Below, piece after piece: positions 46,822-57,037 of a stretch of 64,000 nt of DNA. The translations under genes and the position numbers were made by a program. The DNA is from Secundilactobacillus odoratitofui DSM 19909 = JCM 15043 (lineage in GTDB: Bacteria; Bacillota; Bacilli; Lactobacillales; Lactobacillaceae). The DNA lies in contig NZ_AZEE01000025.1 of the NCBI RefSeq assembly GCF_001434895.1, positions 1 to 64,000 of the forward strand, given 5' to 3'. The stretch's first letter is position 1. The number at the start of each line of letters is the position of its first letter. The notes under the pieces were generated by a model that was not told the origin of the DNA, did not search any database, and worked only from the letters and a program-made list of their open reading frames with translations.

Positions 46822-46979
46822 CTCCGTTCTCGTTACTAATGTTAATGGGACAATTACGGCAAGTTTTTCTTTTTTATCAATCTGAGTCTGTTCACCAAGA
46901 ATTATTTTCAAAGTTACGTGTAAGAGCCAAAACCATAATAAAAATAAACATTGACCACCCTATAAGCCGCAGTACCAGA

Positions 46980-47142
46980 AGCCAGTTTTGGGGACGGGTA
47001 GCAGTGACTAGTACCACTTTGCGCGCAGCGCTTAGTGGTACTGGACGTTTATGAGACTCGTGGTTTTCGAGGCTCAGAAGCGAGACGGAAAACGCGAAGC
47101 GGTTGAAGTCGGTCCCACAGCTACCCGTCCCCAAAACTGGCT
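46980..47142 (-). repeat. Structured intergenic element, beta subtype (right member of pair 6)
   Basis: P1 arms are 47142-47120 and 47002-46980; the minus strand begins AGCCAGTTTTGGGGACGGG, with its exact complement in the other arm, differing from beta copies in pairs 1 and 5 by compensated changes. P4 is AGTACCACT/AGTGGTACT. Confidence 0.85.
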
Positions 47143-47186
47143 GGCGGCCGGAGGCGGAATTCACTCGTTTTAAATTGACCAAGTAC

Positions 47187-47232
47187 AATAGCAGGGCGAT
47201 TATCAGTAAATCGATAATCGCCCTGCTATTGT
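47187..47232. terminator. Long perfect hairpin between element pair 6 and the dehydrogenase gene
   Basis: CAATAGCAGGGCGATTATC is a perfect 19-bp inverted repeat around an 8-nt loop. It lies about 17 bp after the stop of the minus-strand gene. The T run is weak, so it may act through stem strength alone. Confidence 0.65.
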
Positions 47233-47248
47233 AAATTCATTTCAATCA

Positions 47249-48208
47249 TTAACTCGTCTGCGATGCCATTTTAGGCTGGTTAACCGCATAGGTTGGCGTT
47301 TGACCAGTCAATACTAGATCAATCATTTTAGCGGCCGTCATCGCCATCTCTCGGTTGGCCTCAACCGTGTTGGCACCCACATGGGGCGTTAAAATCACAT
47401 TATCAAGACGGTACAATGGGCTATTTTGTGGCAATGGTTCGACTTCAAACACATCCAACGCAGCCCCCGCAATCTCACCCGTAGAGAGCGCGTGAATCAT
47501 GGCCGATTCGTCAACAATTGCACCGCGGGCTAAATTAACGAGAAAGGCCGTGGGTTTCATTAACTTAAACGCTGTTTCATCAATACTACGAAACGTCTCA
47601 GCGTTAGCCGCAACGTTGATTGAAACAAAATCAGCTTCACGAAGCAACGTCTCTCGGTCAACAAAGGTACCAAGCGTTGTTTCAACGGGCTGACGCGCAT
47701 TAATCAGCGTCCGAACACCGAAACTGGTCAGCAGTTGAGCTAAGGCCTGACCCACATGGCCGAAGCCGATGATACCAACAGTGGCCCCACTGAGGTCATG
47801 CCCCATTAACTGGTACGCACCCGCCCAGTCACCTTGACGGGTCCGTTGATCAACCGCTCGGAATTGACGGGCCAACATCATCATATCCATCAACGCCGCT
47901 TCAGCGACACTACGGGCGTTCGCGCCTGGTGTATTAGTCACCCACACACCGTGTTCTGCTGCCGCATTCACATCAATGTTATCGTAACCAACGCCACGTC
48001 GAGCCAGTACTTTTAGGTTTGGCATCTGCTCATAAATTTGGTTAGAGAGTTTCTTACTGATCATCATCACCGCAGCAGCATCTGGCGCCACCGTGAGTAA
48101 TTCCGTTTCACCAGGATTATCCACCGTCACCACGTCATAACCCTTTTTAGCAAGGTAGTTATCGGTCAACTCAGCCGCCACTTTAGGCATCAATACTTTA
48201 GGTTTCAT
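47249..48208 (-). CDS. D-2-hydroxyacid dehydrogenase (phosphoglycerate dehydrogenase-like)
   Basis: The 319-residue NAD enzyme has the nucleotide loop GIIGFGHVGQALA (about 143-155), catalytic Arg in NLARGAIVDE (about 225), Glu in FEVEPLP and His in LTPHVGAN (about 281). The substrate could be 3-phosphoglycerate, hydroxypyruvate or a branched 2-oxoacid. ATG 48208 follows AAGGAGCG. It directly follows a DAACS transporter gene, so it may process the imported acid (inference). Confidence 0.87.
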   Translation of the reverse strand: MKPKVLMPKVAAELTDNYLAKKGYDVVTVDNPGETELLTVAPDAAAVMMISKKLSNQIYEQMPNLKVLARRGVGYDNIDVNAAAEHGVWVTNTPGANARSVAEAALMDMMMLARQFRAVDQRTRQGDWAGAYQLMGHDLSGATVGIIGFGHVGQALAQLLTSFGVRTLINARQPVETTLGTFVDRETLLREADFVSINVAANAETFRSIDETAFKLMKPTAFLVNLARGAIVDESAMIHALSTGEIAGAALDVFEVEPLPQNSPLYRLDNVILTPHVGANTVEANREMAMTAAKMIDLVLTGQTPTYAVNQPKMASQTS

Positions 48209-48232
48209 CTTGCACGCTCCTTCTTTACGCAA

Positions 48233-49546
48233 CTATTCTGCCGCAGTAACCGTCTTGACGTTTCGATGGCCACTCAACGAATCAGCGTAACGATCAGCTT
48301 GTGCTTGATCAAAGGCCCCTTCTGATTTTGAGACGACCACGGAAGCTAGCGAATTACCAAAGACGTTCACGCATGTTCGACCCATATCAACGACCCGGTC
48401 AATCCCCGCAATGAAGGCCAGTCCTGAAGTCGGTACGCCAATGGTTGACATGGTGGCAAGCAAGACCACAAAACAAGCACCGGTAACACCAGCGGTCCCC
48501 TTGGACGTCAGCATTAATACGATTACAAGTGAGAGCTGTTGCGCCAAACTCAAGTGGATATTGTACGCTTGAGCAAGGAACAGTGCCGCAATCGATTCAT
48601 ATATGGCAGCGCCGTCCAAGTTGAAGGAATAACCAGTTGGAATAACGAACGAAACGAACGATCGATTAACGCCATAGTGTTCCATTTTATCCATCAGTTT
48701 TGGTAAGACAGTTTCTGAACTCGATGTTGAAAAAGCTAACACGATTTCTTCCTTCAAAACGCGCATCAACTGGAAGAAGTGAACTCCGAATAAACGCGCT
48801 GTTAGCCCAAGAACACCAAAGACAAACAAGAAGAACGCAGCGTAACAGAGTACAATAAAGTAACCTAATGGCGCTAAAGCCGATAAACCCATCTGTGCAA
48901 TGGTGGCCCCAATTAATGCACAAACACCAATTGGCGCAATTTTCATGACCCAGTTTGTGACTTTAAACATGGCCTGTGAAACTGCATTTAACAAATCAAT
49001 AATGACCTGTCCTTTTTCACCAAGAGAAGCTACACCAAGCCCAAACATCACACAGAAAAAGATGATTGGCATCATATTGCCTTCACTTAACGAGCTAAAA
49101 ATATTAGTCGGAATGATGTCCATCAATAGGCCCCAAAAGCCGCCGTCTTTACTATAACTTTTGGCACTTGAAACATATTGACTGATGCTAGTTGCCTTCA
49201 GTGAATGAATGTTAACGAGGTCACCGACGTGAAACACATTTGCTAAAATGAGTCCTAAAACAATCGCAATTGTAGTAATGATCTCAAAGTAGACCAGTGT
49301 TTTAACCCCAACTCGTCCTAACTTGCGAACATCACCCATGCCGGCTATTCCGACTGTCAAACACGACACTACAATTGGCAGCACGATCATTTGAATCAGA
49401 TCGATAAACATGGTTCCAATATTTTGCATGGCCGTAATGGCCGTGGTATTTTGATAAAAAATAACGCCTAGAATCAATCCCAGCGCAAGGCCAATCATAA
49501 TTTGCCAACTTTGCGAGATTCGGAATCGTGACTTGCTTTTTTGCAT
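48233..49546 (-). CDS. Dicarboxylate/amino acid:cation symporter (DAACS, GltP-like)
   Basis: The 437-residue protein has eight helices and two re-entrant loops. Family motifs are AFSTSSSETVLPKLM (HP1, about 275), GYSFNLDGAAIYESIAALFLAQ (TM7) and SKGTAGVTGACFVVL (HP2). Substrates of the family include glutamate, aspartate, serine, fumarate and succinate. ATG 49546 follows AAAGGAT. The gene is upstream of the hydroxyacid dehydrogenase gene by 24 bp. Confidence 0.9.
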   Translation of the reverse strand: MQKSKSRFRISQSWQIMIGLALGLILGVIFYQNTTAITAMQNIGTMFIDLIQMIVLPIVVSCLTVGIAGMGDVRKLGRVGVKTLVYFEIITTIAIVLGLILANVFHVGDLVNIHSLKATSISQYVSSAKSYSKDGGFWGLLMDIIPTNIFSSLSEGNMMPIIFFCVMFGLGVASLGEKGQVIIDLLNAVSQAMFKVTNWVMKIAPIGVCALIGATIAQMGLSALAPLGYFIVLCYAAFFLFVFGVLGLTARLFGVHFFQLMRVLKEEIVLAFSTSSSETVLPKLMDKMEHYGVNRSFVSFVIPTGYSFNLDGAAIYESIAALFLAQAYNIHLSLAQQLSLVIVLMLTSKGTAGVTGACFVVLLATMSTIGVPTSGLAFIAGIDRVVDMGRTCVNVFGNSLASVVVSKSEGAFDQAQADRYADSLSGHRNVKTVTAAE

Positions 49547-49733
49547 AAAAAAGATCCTTTCAGTATGTACAAACGTGACAATCAACGTTTAGTACGTTAC
49601 CTGCAGGACCTTAACTTTAACTTAAGTACACTCATTATATCGATTGATGAAGTAGCCGAAACAACGCTACCGTACCGGAGACCACTTGACAATAACACCA
49701 GTAATTACAAGTGGTGTGCGGGATCATTAACCC

Positions 49734-50543
49734 TTACTCATTGCGTTTAACAAAGTTGAAATCACGACCGCCATAATCCTCAATGTATTGGTATAAAATC
49801 AGTTCCATTAAGGCTATCGTCGAGATTCGCGAACTAATATCAGTGCCATTAACTCGGACAGCATCGGAGAAAATGTATAAATTAATGTCACTCAGATTTT
49901 GAATGGTGTTGTTATCCGGTTCCGTAATCGAAATCAAAAACGGTCGCGTTGTCTGTCTGAGCATCTGATTCATCATTTCTAAAAACTCGCTGTCCATACC
50001 GTCATAGGTCATGATAAAAACTAAGTCGTCAGGTTGCACTTGACCGCGGACAACGCTCCGATACGAATGTTCACGCGGAAATTCCACCTGAAAACCTGCC
50101 ATGATAAATAGATAGTAAATGTAATCCGTGGCGTGCTTACTGACACCCTTAGCAAAAAAGTAAATTTTGGGATGGGCTGACAGTAATTTTGTAATTTCAT
50201 GCAATTTGCTGGTGGGCACAACTCGAACAGACTCAGTGATGTTCTTCAAGTACTCTTCACGGTAATCCGTTTGAGAAACCGTAAAGGGCATGTCACTTTC
50301 AGTGTCCTGGTCGTCGTTTAACAGCGTGTATTTCAACACCGTTGTAAACTCACTAAAACCAGCAAAACCAATTTTCTTAACAAACCGCAAGAAGGTGGCG
50401 GTGGACACGAACGTCTCCCCCGCTACCTCCCGAATACTTTGATTCTTAATTTGATTCATATTTTTTACGACATAGTCGAAAAGTGCTTGTTCGTTGTTTG
50501 TTAATGAACTGAGATGGGGATTAACAATCTCAAAAAAGTTCAT
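49734..50543 (-). CDS. aguR: RpiR-family regulator of the agmatine deiminase operon
   Basis: The 269-residue protein has an N-terminal HTH_6 (about 1-75; NQSIREVAGETFVSTATFLRFVKKIGF) and a SIS sugar-isomerase-like domain (about 110-240). It overlaps the second agmatine deiminase gene by 4 bp, so it is the last gene of the operon and likely autoregulates it. The symbol follows the usage for the regulator of this pathway; LuxR-type AguR proteins of other genera are unrelated. The effector may be agmatine or a phosphorylated ligand, unknown. Confidence 0.75.
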   Translation of the reverse strand: MNFFEIVNPHLSSLTNNEQALFDYVVKNMNQIKNQSIREVAGETFVSTATFLRFVKKIGFAGFSEFTTVLKYTLLNDDQDTESDMPFTVSQTDYREEYLKNITESVRVVPTSKLHEITKLLSAHPKIYFFAKGVSKHATDYIYYLFIMAGFQVEFPREHSYRSVVRGQVQPDDLVFIMTYDGMDSEFLEMMNQMLRQTTRPFLISITEPDNNTIQNLSDINLYIFSDAVRVNGTDISSRISTIALMELILYQYIEDYGGRDFNFVKRNE

Positions 50544-51646
50544 CGAACGCCTCCTGTCTGTTGACCTGGCACACTCAGTAAGATTGTGTGCAAGCCCCCG
50601 CCACCGGTTAAAATCTCACGGGCCGGAAAATCAATTATTTCTCGATCTGGGTAAAGCTCAGCTAACTGCTGATGTGCAACTGAATCTTGCGGGTCGTCAA
50701 ATTTAGGCATCACGATGATGTGATCCGTCGTAATGTAATTGACGTACGTCGCCGTTAACCGCTGATTAGCAGTTCGGGGCAACATCCCGTTGATTGGATC
50801 AACACCGTTCGCCTCCTCTTCGGTGAGGAGTAATTGGGCTGGCAATTGCAACTGATGCACTTTGAAGTGTCGCCCTCGTGCATCCGTGGCGTGCTCTAAC
50901 ACTTCAAGCGCTCGCCGACAAATGCCATACATCGGATCAGTCTGGTCATCCGTCCATGATAAAACCAGTTCTCCCGGTCTAACCAAGCTGACCATGTTAT
51001 CAATGTCACCACCGGTTTCGTCTAAGAAAAAGCCCTCAGGCAGCCAAATAACTTTTTCTGCGCCAAAGTAATCGTGAAAGACCTGTTCTGCCTCTTCTTT
51101 AGAGGCATTAGCATTACGCCCCTCCGATAAGATCACGTCTTCAGTCGTCAAAATGGTCCCCTCGCCATCAGTCGTGACTGAGCAACCCTCTAACACGCGA
51201 TCATGATGATAATAATCAAGTCGATTTAAGCCGGCTATTTTTTCGGTCAGTTCATTATCCTTGTCCCACGGAAAATACAGACCGTCCAACAAGCCACCCC
51301 AAGCGTTAAAGTTAAAATCAGCAATTCTAACCGAACCCTGTTTATTAATTAAGTAAAATGGGCCGGTATCCTTGATAAAGGCATCATTACTGCTCATTTC
51401 GATCACTCTAACTTTATCCGGTAACATTGACCGTGCATTTTGATACTGGTCCTCATTAACGAGCATCGTAATCGGTTCGTGTTCGGCAAGTAACGTAGCC
51501 AATTTGGCGAACGCATATTGAGCCGGTTTTCCGCCATCACGCCAATTATCAGGCCGTTGTGGCCAAATCATATACCCCGCTTGATTTTCTTCAAAGGCTG
51601 CGGGTAATCTGAAGCCATCTTCGACTGGTAAGGTTGTTAGCTTCAT
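50540..51646 (-). CDS. Agmatine deiminase paralogue lacking catalytic residues (probable pseudoenzyme)
   Basis: The 368-residue protein aligns over its full length with the active enzyme encoded at 52978-54075. The nucleophile Cys in GGGNIHC becomes Thr354 in GGGGLHT, the catalytic His in NGHVDN becomes Asp214 in GGDIDN, and WIRDCG becomes FIKDTG. Only some acids remain. The frame is intact and the fold core is well conserved ([26 protein letters not shown]), so it is not simply decaying. It lies between the carbamate kinase and regulator genes with a 195-bp leader. Confidence 0.85.
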   Translation of the reverse strand: MKLTTLPVEDGFRLPAAFEENQAGYMIWPQRPDNWRDGGKPAQYAFAKLATLLAEHEPITMLVNEDQYQNARSMLPDKVRVIEMSSNDAFIKDTGPFYLINKQGSVRIADFNFNAWGGLLDGLYFPWDKDNELTEKIAGLNRLDYYHHDRVLEGCSVTTDGEGTILTTEDVILSEGRNANASKEEAEQVFHDYFGAEKVIWLPEGFFLDETGGDIDNMVSLVRPGELVLSWTDDQTDPMYGICRRALEVLEHATDARGRHFKVHQLQLPAQLLLTEEEANGVDPINGMLPRTANQRLTATYVNYITTDHIIVMPKFDDPQDSVAHQQLAELYPDREIIDFPAREILTGGGGLHTILLSVPGQQTGGVR

Positions 51647-51766
51647 AAAATCTCTTCCTTTCTGATTAAATTACACGCACCTTGACGGTCACTGATCAGC
51701 ATTTTCTGCAATGCTATTATACGCATAGTTATCCAGTAATTGTTACTATTTTTTCATAGATATAAC

Positions 51767-51805
51767 AATAATCCGTATGATTGACTATCAATCACGCGGA
51801 TTATT
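51767..51805 (-). other. Hairpin between carbamate kinase and the deiminase paralogue
   Basis: AATAATCCGCGTGATTGA pairs with TCAATCATACGGATTATT (minus strand) around a 3-nt loop, 37 bp after the kinase stop. With no strong T run it may be a partial terminator or a processing site. Confidence 0.55.
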
Positions 51806-51841
51806 TTGACACTGAAGTACTCTGAAAATACCTGTTAACGA

Positions 51842-52807
51842 CTATTTTGTGGCATTCTCAGCAACTTTTGAAATAATGGTGCCTTCGCCGCTTGCTAAAA
51901 ACTCACCAATATTTTCAAGTGACGTAATCACTGTTTGACCATGATCAGTATGCTCAACAAAATCAATCGCAGCCTGAACTTTTGGTAACATGCTGCCCTT
52001 AGCAAACTGTCCCTCTTCAATGTACTGCTTTAATTCAGGAACCGTGACCTTAGTCAAGGACTTCTGGTCTGGCTTGTTGAAGTTAACAAACACGTGATCC
52101 ACGGCCGTTAAGATAATCAACGTATCGGCATTGATTTGTTCAGCCAATTTTTCTGAGGCAAAATCCTTATCGATGACAGCTTCGCGGCCCTCAAGGCGAT
52201 TGCCGACCCGAACAACTGGCACACCGCCACCACCAACTGAAACTGGAATGATGCCGTTATCGACTAAGTTTTCAACCACGTCAGCTTCCACCACGTTCAC
52301 TGGTTTAGGTGATGGCACAACGCGACGGTAGCCACGGCCAGCATCTTCAACGTACCGATAATCGGGGTGCTCAACGTGTTGCTGTTCAGCAACTTCACGG
52401 GTGTAAAATGGTCCGATTGGCTTGCTTGGGTCTTCAAAAGCGTGGTCAGTTTCACTGACTTCCACCTGAGTAACCACCGTTGCGACAGACTGGGTTAAAC
52501 CGGCGTTAACGAGTTCTTCGCGTAACGCGTTTTGTAACCAGTAGCCGATGCTGCCTTGGGTCATTGAAACGGCGGTATCAATTGGCATGGCTGGATTAGT
52601 TTCGGTACTACCAGCAGCTTGTTGTAATAACAAGTTCCCAACTTGTGGCCCATTACCATGTGAAACTACCAATTCGTCTCCTTGTTTCACAAATTGAACT
52701 AAATACTTTGCGGTTTGTCGCAGTGCTTCTTGTTGTGCTTGTGCTGAAGCATCCTTTGAAAGGATGGCGTTGCCACCTAGGGCAACGACAACGCGTCGTT
52801 TTGCCAT
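51842..52807 (-). CDS. aguC: Carbamate kinase of the agmatine pathway
   Basis: Makes ATP from carbamoyl phosphate, the energy-yielding step. The 321-residue protein opens [11 protein letters not shown], has [12 protein letters not shown] (about 53), [11 protein letters not shown] and the C-terminal [19 protein letters not shown] precedes ATG 52807. It is fourth in the operon. An arginine-deiminase ArcC has the same sequence features, but the neighbours assign it here. Confidence 0.93.
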   Translation of the reverse strand: MAKRRVVVALGGNAILSKDASAQAQQEALRQTAKYLVQFVKQGDELVVSHGNGPQVGNLLLQQAAGSTETNPAMPIDTAVSMTQGSIGYWLQNALREELVNAGLTQSVATVVTQVEVSETDHAFEDPSKPIGPFYTREVAEQQHVEHPDYRYVEDAGRGYRRVVPSPKPVNVVEADVVENLVDNGIIPVSVGGGGVPVVRVGNRLEGREAVIDKDFASEKLAEQINADTLIILTAVDHVFVNFNKPDQKSLTKVTVPELKQYIEEGQFAKGSMLPKVQAAIDFVEHTDHGQTVITSLENIGEFLASGEGTIISKVAENATK

Positions 52808-52892
52808 GGTTATTTCCTCCTGAAGTTAAATTCAATTTTTCTGAAGTCTTATTTTTAATCAAATCGTGCATCAAGAAACTCGCACTTATGTA

Positions 52893-52945
52893 TAAGGGGT
52901 CCACGGTTCTATCCCAAGTTCGGGGATAATACCGTGAACCCCTTA
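52893..52945 (-). other. Long intra-operon hairpin between agmatine deiminase and carbamate kinase
   Basis: TAAGGGGTTCACGGTATTATCCC on the minus strand pairs with GGGATAGAACCGTGGACCCCTTA (two mismatches) around a 7-nt loop. No T run follows, so mRNA processing or stability control is more likely than termination. Confidence 0.7.
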
Positions 52946-52977
52946 CACGCTAGTCTTAAAGCGCTTGGTTCTATACG

Positions 52978-54075
52978 CTAGTTTTCTGGTACTTGTTGGG
53001 TAATGCAGTGAATGTTACCGCCGCCAAGGAGAATTTCGCGGGCTGGTACACCGACGATTTTACGGTCTGGGTATAATTCAGCCAACGTTTCCTTAGCCTT
53101 TTCATCGTTAGGATCGCCAAAGGTTGGGAAGACGATACCGCCATTAGCAGTGTAGTAGTTAACATAGCTAGCGGCTAAACGTTCGCCTTCAGTCCGTGGT
53201 AAGGTCCCGTCGACAGCGTCAACCCCTTCACTTTCTTCCTTAGTGATCGTTACTGGCTTTGGCACGTACAACTTAACAACTTTAAGCTTACGACCCTTAG
53301 CATCAGTAGCATTTTCCAAGATTTCTAAGTTTTCTTTTGAGATCTTGTATTGTGGATCAGACTTATCATCCGTCCAAGCTAAGGCAACGACACCTGGCTT
53401 AACGAAGTTAGCAATGTTATCCACGTGACCGTTGGTTTCGTCGAGATAAATCCCGTTCTTTAACCAAATCACCTTTTCAAGGTTCAAGTGTTGTTTGAGC
53501 ACTTCTTCGATTTGTTCACGTGATAATTGTGGGTTACGACCCTTTGATAACAAGCATTCTTCAGTCGTAATCAAAGTCCCTTCACCATCAACGTGAATTG
53601 AACCACCTTCAAGCACAAAGTCGTCTAAACGATAACGGTCAGTGTGTTCTTGTTCTGCCATCTTTTGAGCAACCCGGTCGTCCTTGTCCCATGGGAAGTA
53701 AAGACCATCTTCTAAGCCGCCCCATGCGTTAAAGGTCCAGTCAACCGCGCGCAAGTCACCCTTGTCGTTCTTAACAAAAGTAGCGCCACAGTCACGAATC
53801 CAAGAATCATCATTTGAAATTTCAACGACTTCAACGTTATCAGGTAACATGGTCCGTGCGTTAGCGTATTGATCATCGTTAACACCAACGGTCACATGCT
53901 CGAATTCGGAAATGGCTTCAGCAACCTTCACGAAAGTCTTTTGAGCAGGCTTCCCACCGTTACGCCAGTTATCTGGACGTTGTGGCCATAAGATATAAAC
54001 GCCTTTGTGAGGTTCGAATTCACCGGGCATTCTGAAACCATCTTTTTTAGGGGTGCTATCTAAAGTTTTAGTCAT
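52978..54075 (-). CDS. aguA: Agmatine deiminase
   Basis: Hydrolyses agmatine to N-carbamoylputrescine and ammonia. The 365-residue enzyme has the five-blade pentein residues: Asp95 (SWIRDCG), Glu156 (VLEGGSIH), His217 and Asp219 (TNGHVDN) and nucleophile Cys357 (GGGNIHC). It overlaps aguD by 4 bp. Confidence 0.96.
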   Translation of the reverse strand: MTKTLDSTPKKDGFRMPGEFEPHKGVYILWPQRPDNWRNGGKPAQKTFVKVAEAISEFEHVTVGVNDDQYANARTMLPDNVEVVEISNDDSWIRDCGATFVKNDKGDLRAVDWTFNAWGGLEDGLYFPWDKDDRVAQKMAEQEHTDRYRLDDFVLEGGSIHVDGEGTLITTEECLLSKGRNPQLSREQIEEVLKQHLNLEKVIWLKNGIYLDETNGHVDNIANFVKPGVVALAWTDDKSDPQYKISKENLEILENATDAKGRKLKVVKLYVPKPVTITKEESEGVDAVDGTLPRTEGERLAASYVNYYTANGGIVFPTFGDPNDEKAKETLAELYPDRKIVGVPAREILLGGGNIHCITQQVPEN

Positions 54076-55478
54076 GATAATGAACTCTCCTTTGATTGAG
54101 TGTTTTGGGTTTTAACTTTGTTTTTGTGTTCGGCATAACGAACGACGATTTCACCAATAATAAGTGTCACGATCGTTCCAATTAGGATTGGCATTTTACC
54201 TGAAATTTCTTCGGAACTACCATTTAATGGTACCGCAGTGAAGACAACGGTGGCAATCAAGAGAATTTCTGGTACCCAAGTCATGAGTTGAATCATAACT
54301 GGTCCACCAGGCACCTTGAATGGTCGTTCTGTATCAGGATCTGATTTACGCAACTTCAGGAAGGCTGGGAACATCATCGTGTATGACAAGAGTAATGCCA
54401 CCACGTTCAGTGAGAAGAAGGCCCAGAAAATGTCTTGGTTAGGAATGAATGGTGCAGCAACCACAAGAATTGATGCAACTATCCCATTTAAGTAACCTGT
54501 ACCAACTGGCATCCCCTTCTTGTTTTCAGCACCGAAGATGTTAGGTAGCACGTGGTCCTTAGCAGCGTAGTCCGCCACGTAGTTGATACCAAGTGCCCAT
54601 GACACCATTTCAGAAGCCAAAATGTAGAGGAAGAAAATACCGATTAAAATAACGAACCAGTTCATGTTACCAATTAAGAGAATGAAGCTGTCGAGTAACC
54701 CACTTGAAGCTGAAAGCTTGTCGGTTGGCACGGCGACACTCATCCCAAAAGCTGATACCAGGTAAAGGATCGCAATCAAGAGACCACCATAGATGATGGC
54801 TTGTGGAATCTGTTTCTTAGGTTTGTCCATATCATCGGCCATTGTAGCCACAACTTCAAAGCCTAAGAAGTTAAAGATGATGACTGACAGGTTGCTTAAT
54901 GAACCAACGTTCATTTGAGGCAACAAGTTCTTTGGTGAAAAGTCATTAGCGACACCCTTCGTCATGGCAACGTAAATACCAAGAACGGCTAGGGCAACGA
55001 TTGTAAAGATCTTCGCAAAGGCTGCTAAGTTCATGATCCACTTTGATTCTGACACTGGTTGATTCCCTAAGATCACAACGACCCAAACGAAAATCAACTG
55101 AATGATCATGCTGGTAGCGGTGTTCATCTTCCAGCCGGCAATGGTGCCCAGCACTTGCTGGAACAACACGGCCAAACTTGACATCCAAATTGGGTAATTG
55201 ATCCAATACAGCCAAGCTAACCGCCCGCCCCAACGAGCGCCAAATGCTTGTTTGACCCAGTCATACAGGCCACCTTCACCAACGTAGGTCGTTCCTAATT
55301 CTGATGAAATCAGTCCATATGGTAAGAAGAAGAGGACTAGTAAGAAGCCCCACCAGAAGAATTGAGAGGTCCCAATCGCTGCAGCCGGTGCCACCGATTC
55401 CACAACCATGATAACAACCACGGACATGAGCACGGCGTCAAATAATCTAAATTTTTTCTTTGGTTTCCCGTTTTCCAT
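54072..55478 (-). CDS. aguD: Agmatine/putrescine antiporter (APC family)
   Basis: Exchanges external agmatine for putrescine. The protein of about 468 residues has twelve membrane helices; [13 protein letters not shown] in TM1 and the [14 protein letters not shown]-like TM2-3 loop are typical of APC amine antiporters. ATG 55478 lies 7 nt after GGAGA; the in-frame ATG at 55493 contains that RBS. Second gene of the operon, 45 bp after ptcA. Confidence 0.92.
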   Translation of the reverse strand: MENGKPKKKFRLFDAVLMSVVVIMVVESVAPAAAIGTSQFFWWGFLLVLFFLPYGLISSELGTTYVGEGGLYDWVKQAFGARWGGRLAWLYWINYPIWMSSLAVLFQQVLGTIAGWKMNTATSMIIQLIFVWVVVILGNQPVSESKWIMNLAAFAKIFTIVALAVLGIYVAMTKGVANDFSPKNLLPQMNVGSLSNLSVIIFNFLGFEVVATMADDMDKPKKQIPQAIIYGGLLIAILYLVSAFGMSVAVPTDKLSASSGLLDSFILLIGNMNWFVILIGIFFLYILASEMVSWALGINYVADYAAKDHVLPNIFGAENKKGMPVGTGYLNGIVASILVVAAPFIPNQDIFWAFFSLNVVALLLSYTMMFPAFLKLRKSDPDTERPFKVPGGPVMIQLMTWVPEILLIATVVFTAVPLNGSSEEISGKMPILIGTIVTLIIGEIVVRYAEHKNKVKTQNTQSKESSLS

Positions 55479-55522
55479 GACGCTATCTCCCATCTATTGC
55501 GTACAACACGTAATCGGTTTAA

Positions 55523-56557
55523 TTATTTTTCGTTACGTGTATCAACTGCGTTTCTTAGCATGAGTTCAAATTCTGCGTCGTACTTTTCAGCAACGGCCTT
55601 TGAAGCATACTTCAATTCTGGGTTCAGCAAGTAAACGAAGATTGCACGCATCGCCGTCTTACGGTTTTCAGCTTCGTCCCAAACGATTGAGTAATCTGAA
55701 TCAAGCACTTCATCGGTAACTTCTTCACCACGAGTTGCAGGTAAGCAGTGCATGAAGCGAACGTGATCAGAAGCCTTAGCAACCATCTTGGCATCAACTT
55801 GATACTTAGGATAGAAGATGCTCATCCGTTCGTCCTTACCCATTTCAGCGTCGTACAAGCCATACCATACGTCGGTGTAGATAAAGTCGGCATCCTTCAT
55901 GGCTTCATCTTCGTCTTCAGTCAAGGTAACACTGCCACCATACTTCTTGGCATTTTCCTTACCAATCTTGACAACGTCATCCTTCATCTGGAAGTCCTTA
56001 GGGCCAAATTGTACGAAGTCCATGCCCATCTTAGTTGTCATAAACATGGTTGAGACACAAACTTGAGTAGCGTCGCCGACAAAGACGATCTTGCAATCAC
56101 TTAACTTCTTGCCCTTTGGTAAGTGTTCAGTCATGGTGATGATGTCACCAAGTTCTTGGGTTGGGTGGTTGTAATCACTCATAAAGTTAACAACTGGCAC
56201 CTTAGCGAACTTACCAACTTCAGCAACGGTGTGATGACGATCAACCCGGGCACCGATGATGTCAAGAATCCGACCAAGAACCTGTGATGTATCTTCAATG
56301 GTTTCGTGACCACCTAATTGGATTTGGCCTGGTGCAAGGTATTGTGCGTGACCACCAAGTTCAGTCATTGCAGCTTCGGCTGAAGTACGGGTACGAGTTG
56401 AGCTTTGTTCAAAAATCATACCCAACGTCTTGTTCTTCAATAGTGGTGGGTAGTAACCATTCTTGATTGATTCCTTGATCTTAATGCCTAAATCAATCAT
56501 GTATTGAATTTCGCTTTGTGAATAAGTATTAGTATCGATGAAATCACGTTTTGTCAT
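55523..56557 (-). CDS. ptcA: Putrescine carbamoyltransferase
   Basis: Phosphorolysis of carbamoylputrescine to putrescine and carbamoyl phosphate. The 344-residue transcarbamoylase has the phosphate loop [13 protein letters not shown] (about 51-63), [12 protein letters not shown] and [16 protein letters not shown]-terminal residues extend beyond ornithine carbamoyltransferases, as expected for the putrescine enzyme (family knowledge). First gene of the operon, with AAAGGAG before ATG 56557. Also called aguB. Confidence 0.92.
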   Translation of the reverse strand: MTKRDFIDTNTYSQSEIQYMIDLGIKIKESIKNGYYPPLLKNKTLGMIFEQSSTRTRTSAEAAMTELGGHAQYLAPGQIQLGGHETIEDTSQVLGRILDIIGARVDRHHTVAEVGKFAKVPVVNFMSDYNHPTQELGDIITMTEHLPKGKKLSDCKIVFVGDATQVCVSTMFMTTKMGMDFVQFGPKDFQMKDDVVKIGKENAKKYGGSVTLTEDEDEAMKDADFIYTDVWYGLYDAEMGKDERMSIFYPKYQVDAKMVAKASDHVRFMHCLPATRGEEVTDEVLDSDYSIVWDEAENRKTAMRAIFVYLLNPELKYASKAVAEKYDAEFELMLRNAVDTRNEK

Positions 56558-56602
56558 AGTAAAAACTCCTTTAGTTTTGTTTGTTCATTTGTTTACATAT
56601 GC

Positions 56603-56640
56603 ATCATACCGGGTATCGAAAAATAATAAAAGCGTTTTCA
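56603..56640 (-). promoter_or_regulatory. Promoter -10 and cre site of the agmatine operon
   Basis: TGAAAACGCTTTTA (56640-56627) matches 13 of 14 positions of the cre consensus and lies just upstream of or over the -35 of a promoter whose -10 is TATGAT (56608-56603). CcpA repression by good sugars is expected. Confidence 0.65.
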
Positions 56641-56666
56641 TGCTGTTTGAACGGGCTTTTCACGGG

Positions 56667-56701
56667 GTGTCACGTGTTTCATATCGTGTAACATGTTTCA
56701 T
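56667..56701 (-). promoter_or_regulatory. Direct-repeat operator upstream of the agmatine operon
   Basis: Minus strand ATGAAACATGTTACAC (56701-56686) and ATGAAACACGTGACAC (56682-56667) are 16-mers with two differences, starting 19 bp apart, upstream of the promoter. The position suits an activator, possibly the RpiR-family protein encoded at the operon's end. The rest of the gap 56558-57037 shows nothing else but the luxS terminator. Confidence 0.55.
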
Positions 56702-56975
56702 CGTCTTGCTACCATTGTGGTGTCGCTTACATGATTAATGTGAAGCCTTTATCTTTCCGGTTTAAAAGCTTCTTTAACTTGAACTAACATGCATATGTAT
56801 AATATCTAATTGTTTGCAATCTTTATTCATCTCATCCAAATGAGAGATTAGCGGCAAAATCCATGCCGATTTGTTTCATGTTGTTGATTTACCACGATTA
56901 AGTAACGCTGACTAAAATGTGAAAGGCCTTGTCTCACTCGCACAAAACCACCATGGCGATGTGATTAGCGGACAC

Positions 56976-57015
56976 AAAAATTCCCCGCACAACGTCACCG
57001 TCGTACGGGGAATCC
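56976..57015 (-). terminator. Terminator of luxS
   Basis: Minus strand ATTCCCCGTACGAC pairs with GTTGTGCGGGGAAT, then TTTT. Confidence 0.85.
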
Positions 57016-57037
57016 AGATTGCTTCTATTAAAGGTTG

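Noticed and set aside
51842-56557. Arginine deiminase (arc) operon
   Set aside because: No arginine deiminase is present; the deiminase, transcarbamoylase and antiporter features and their order fit the agmatine pathway.
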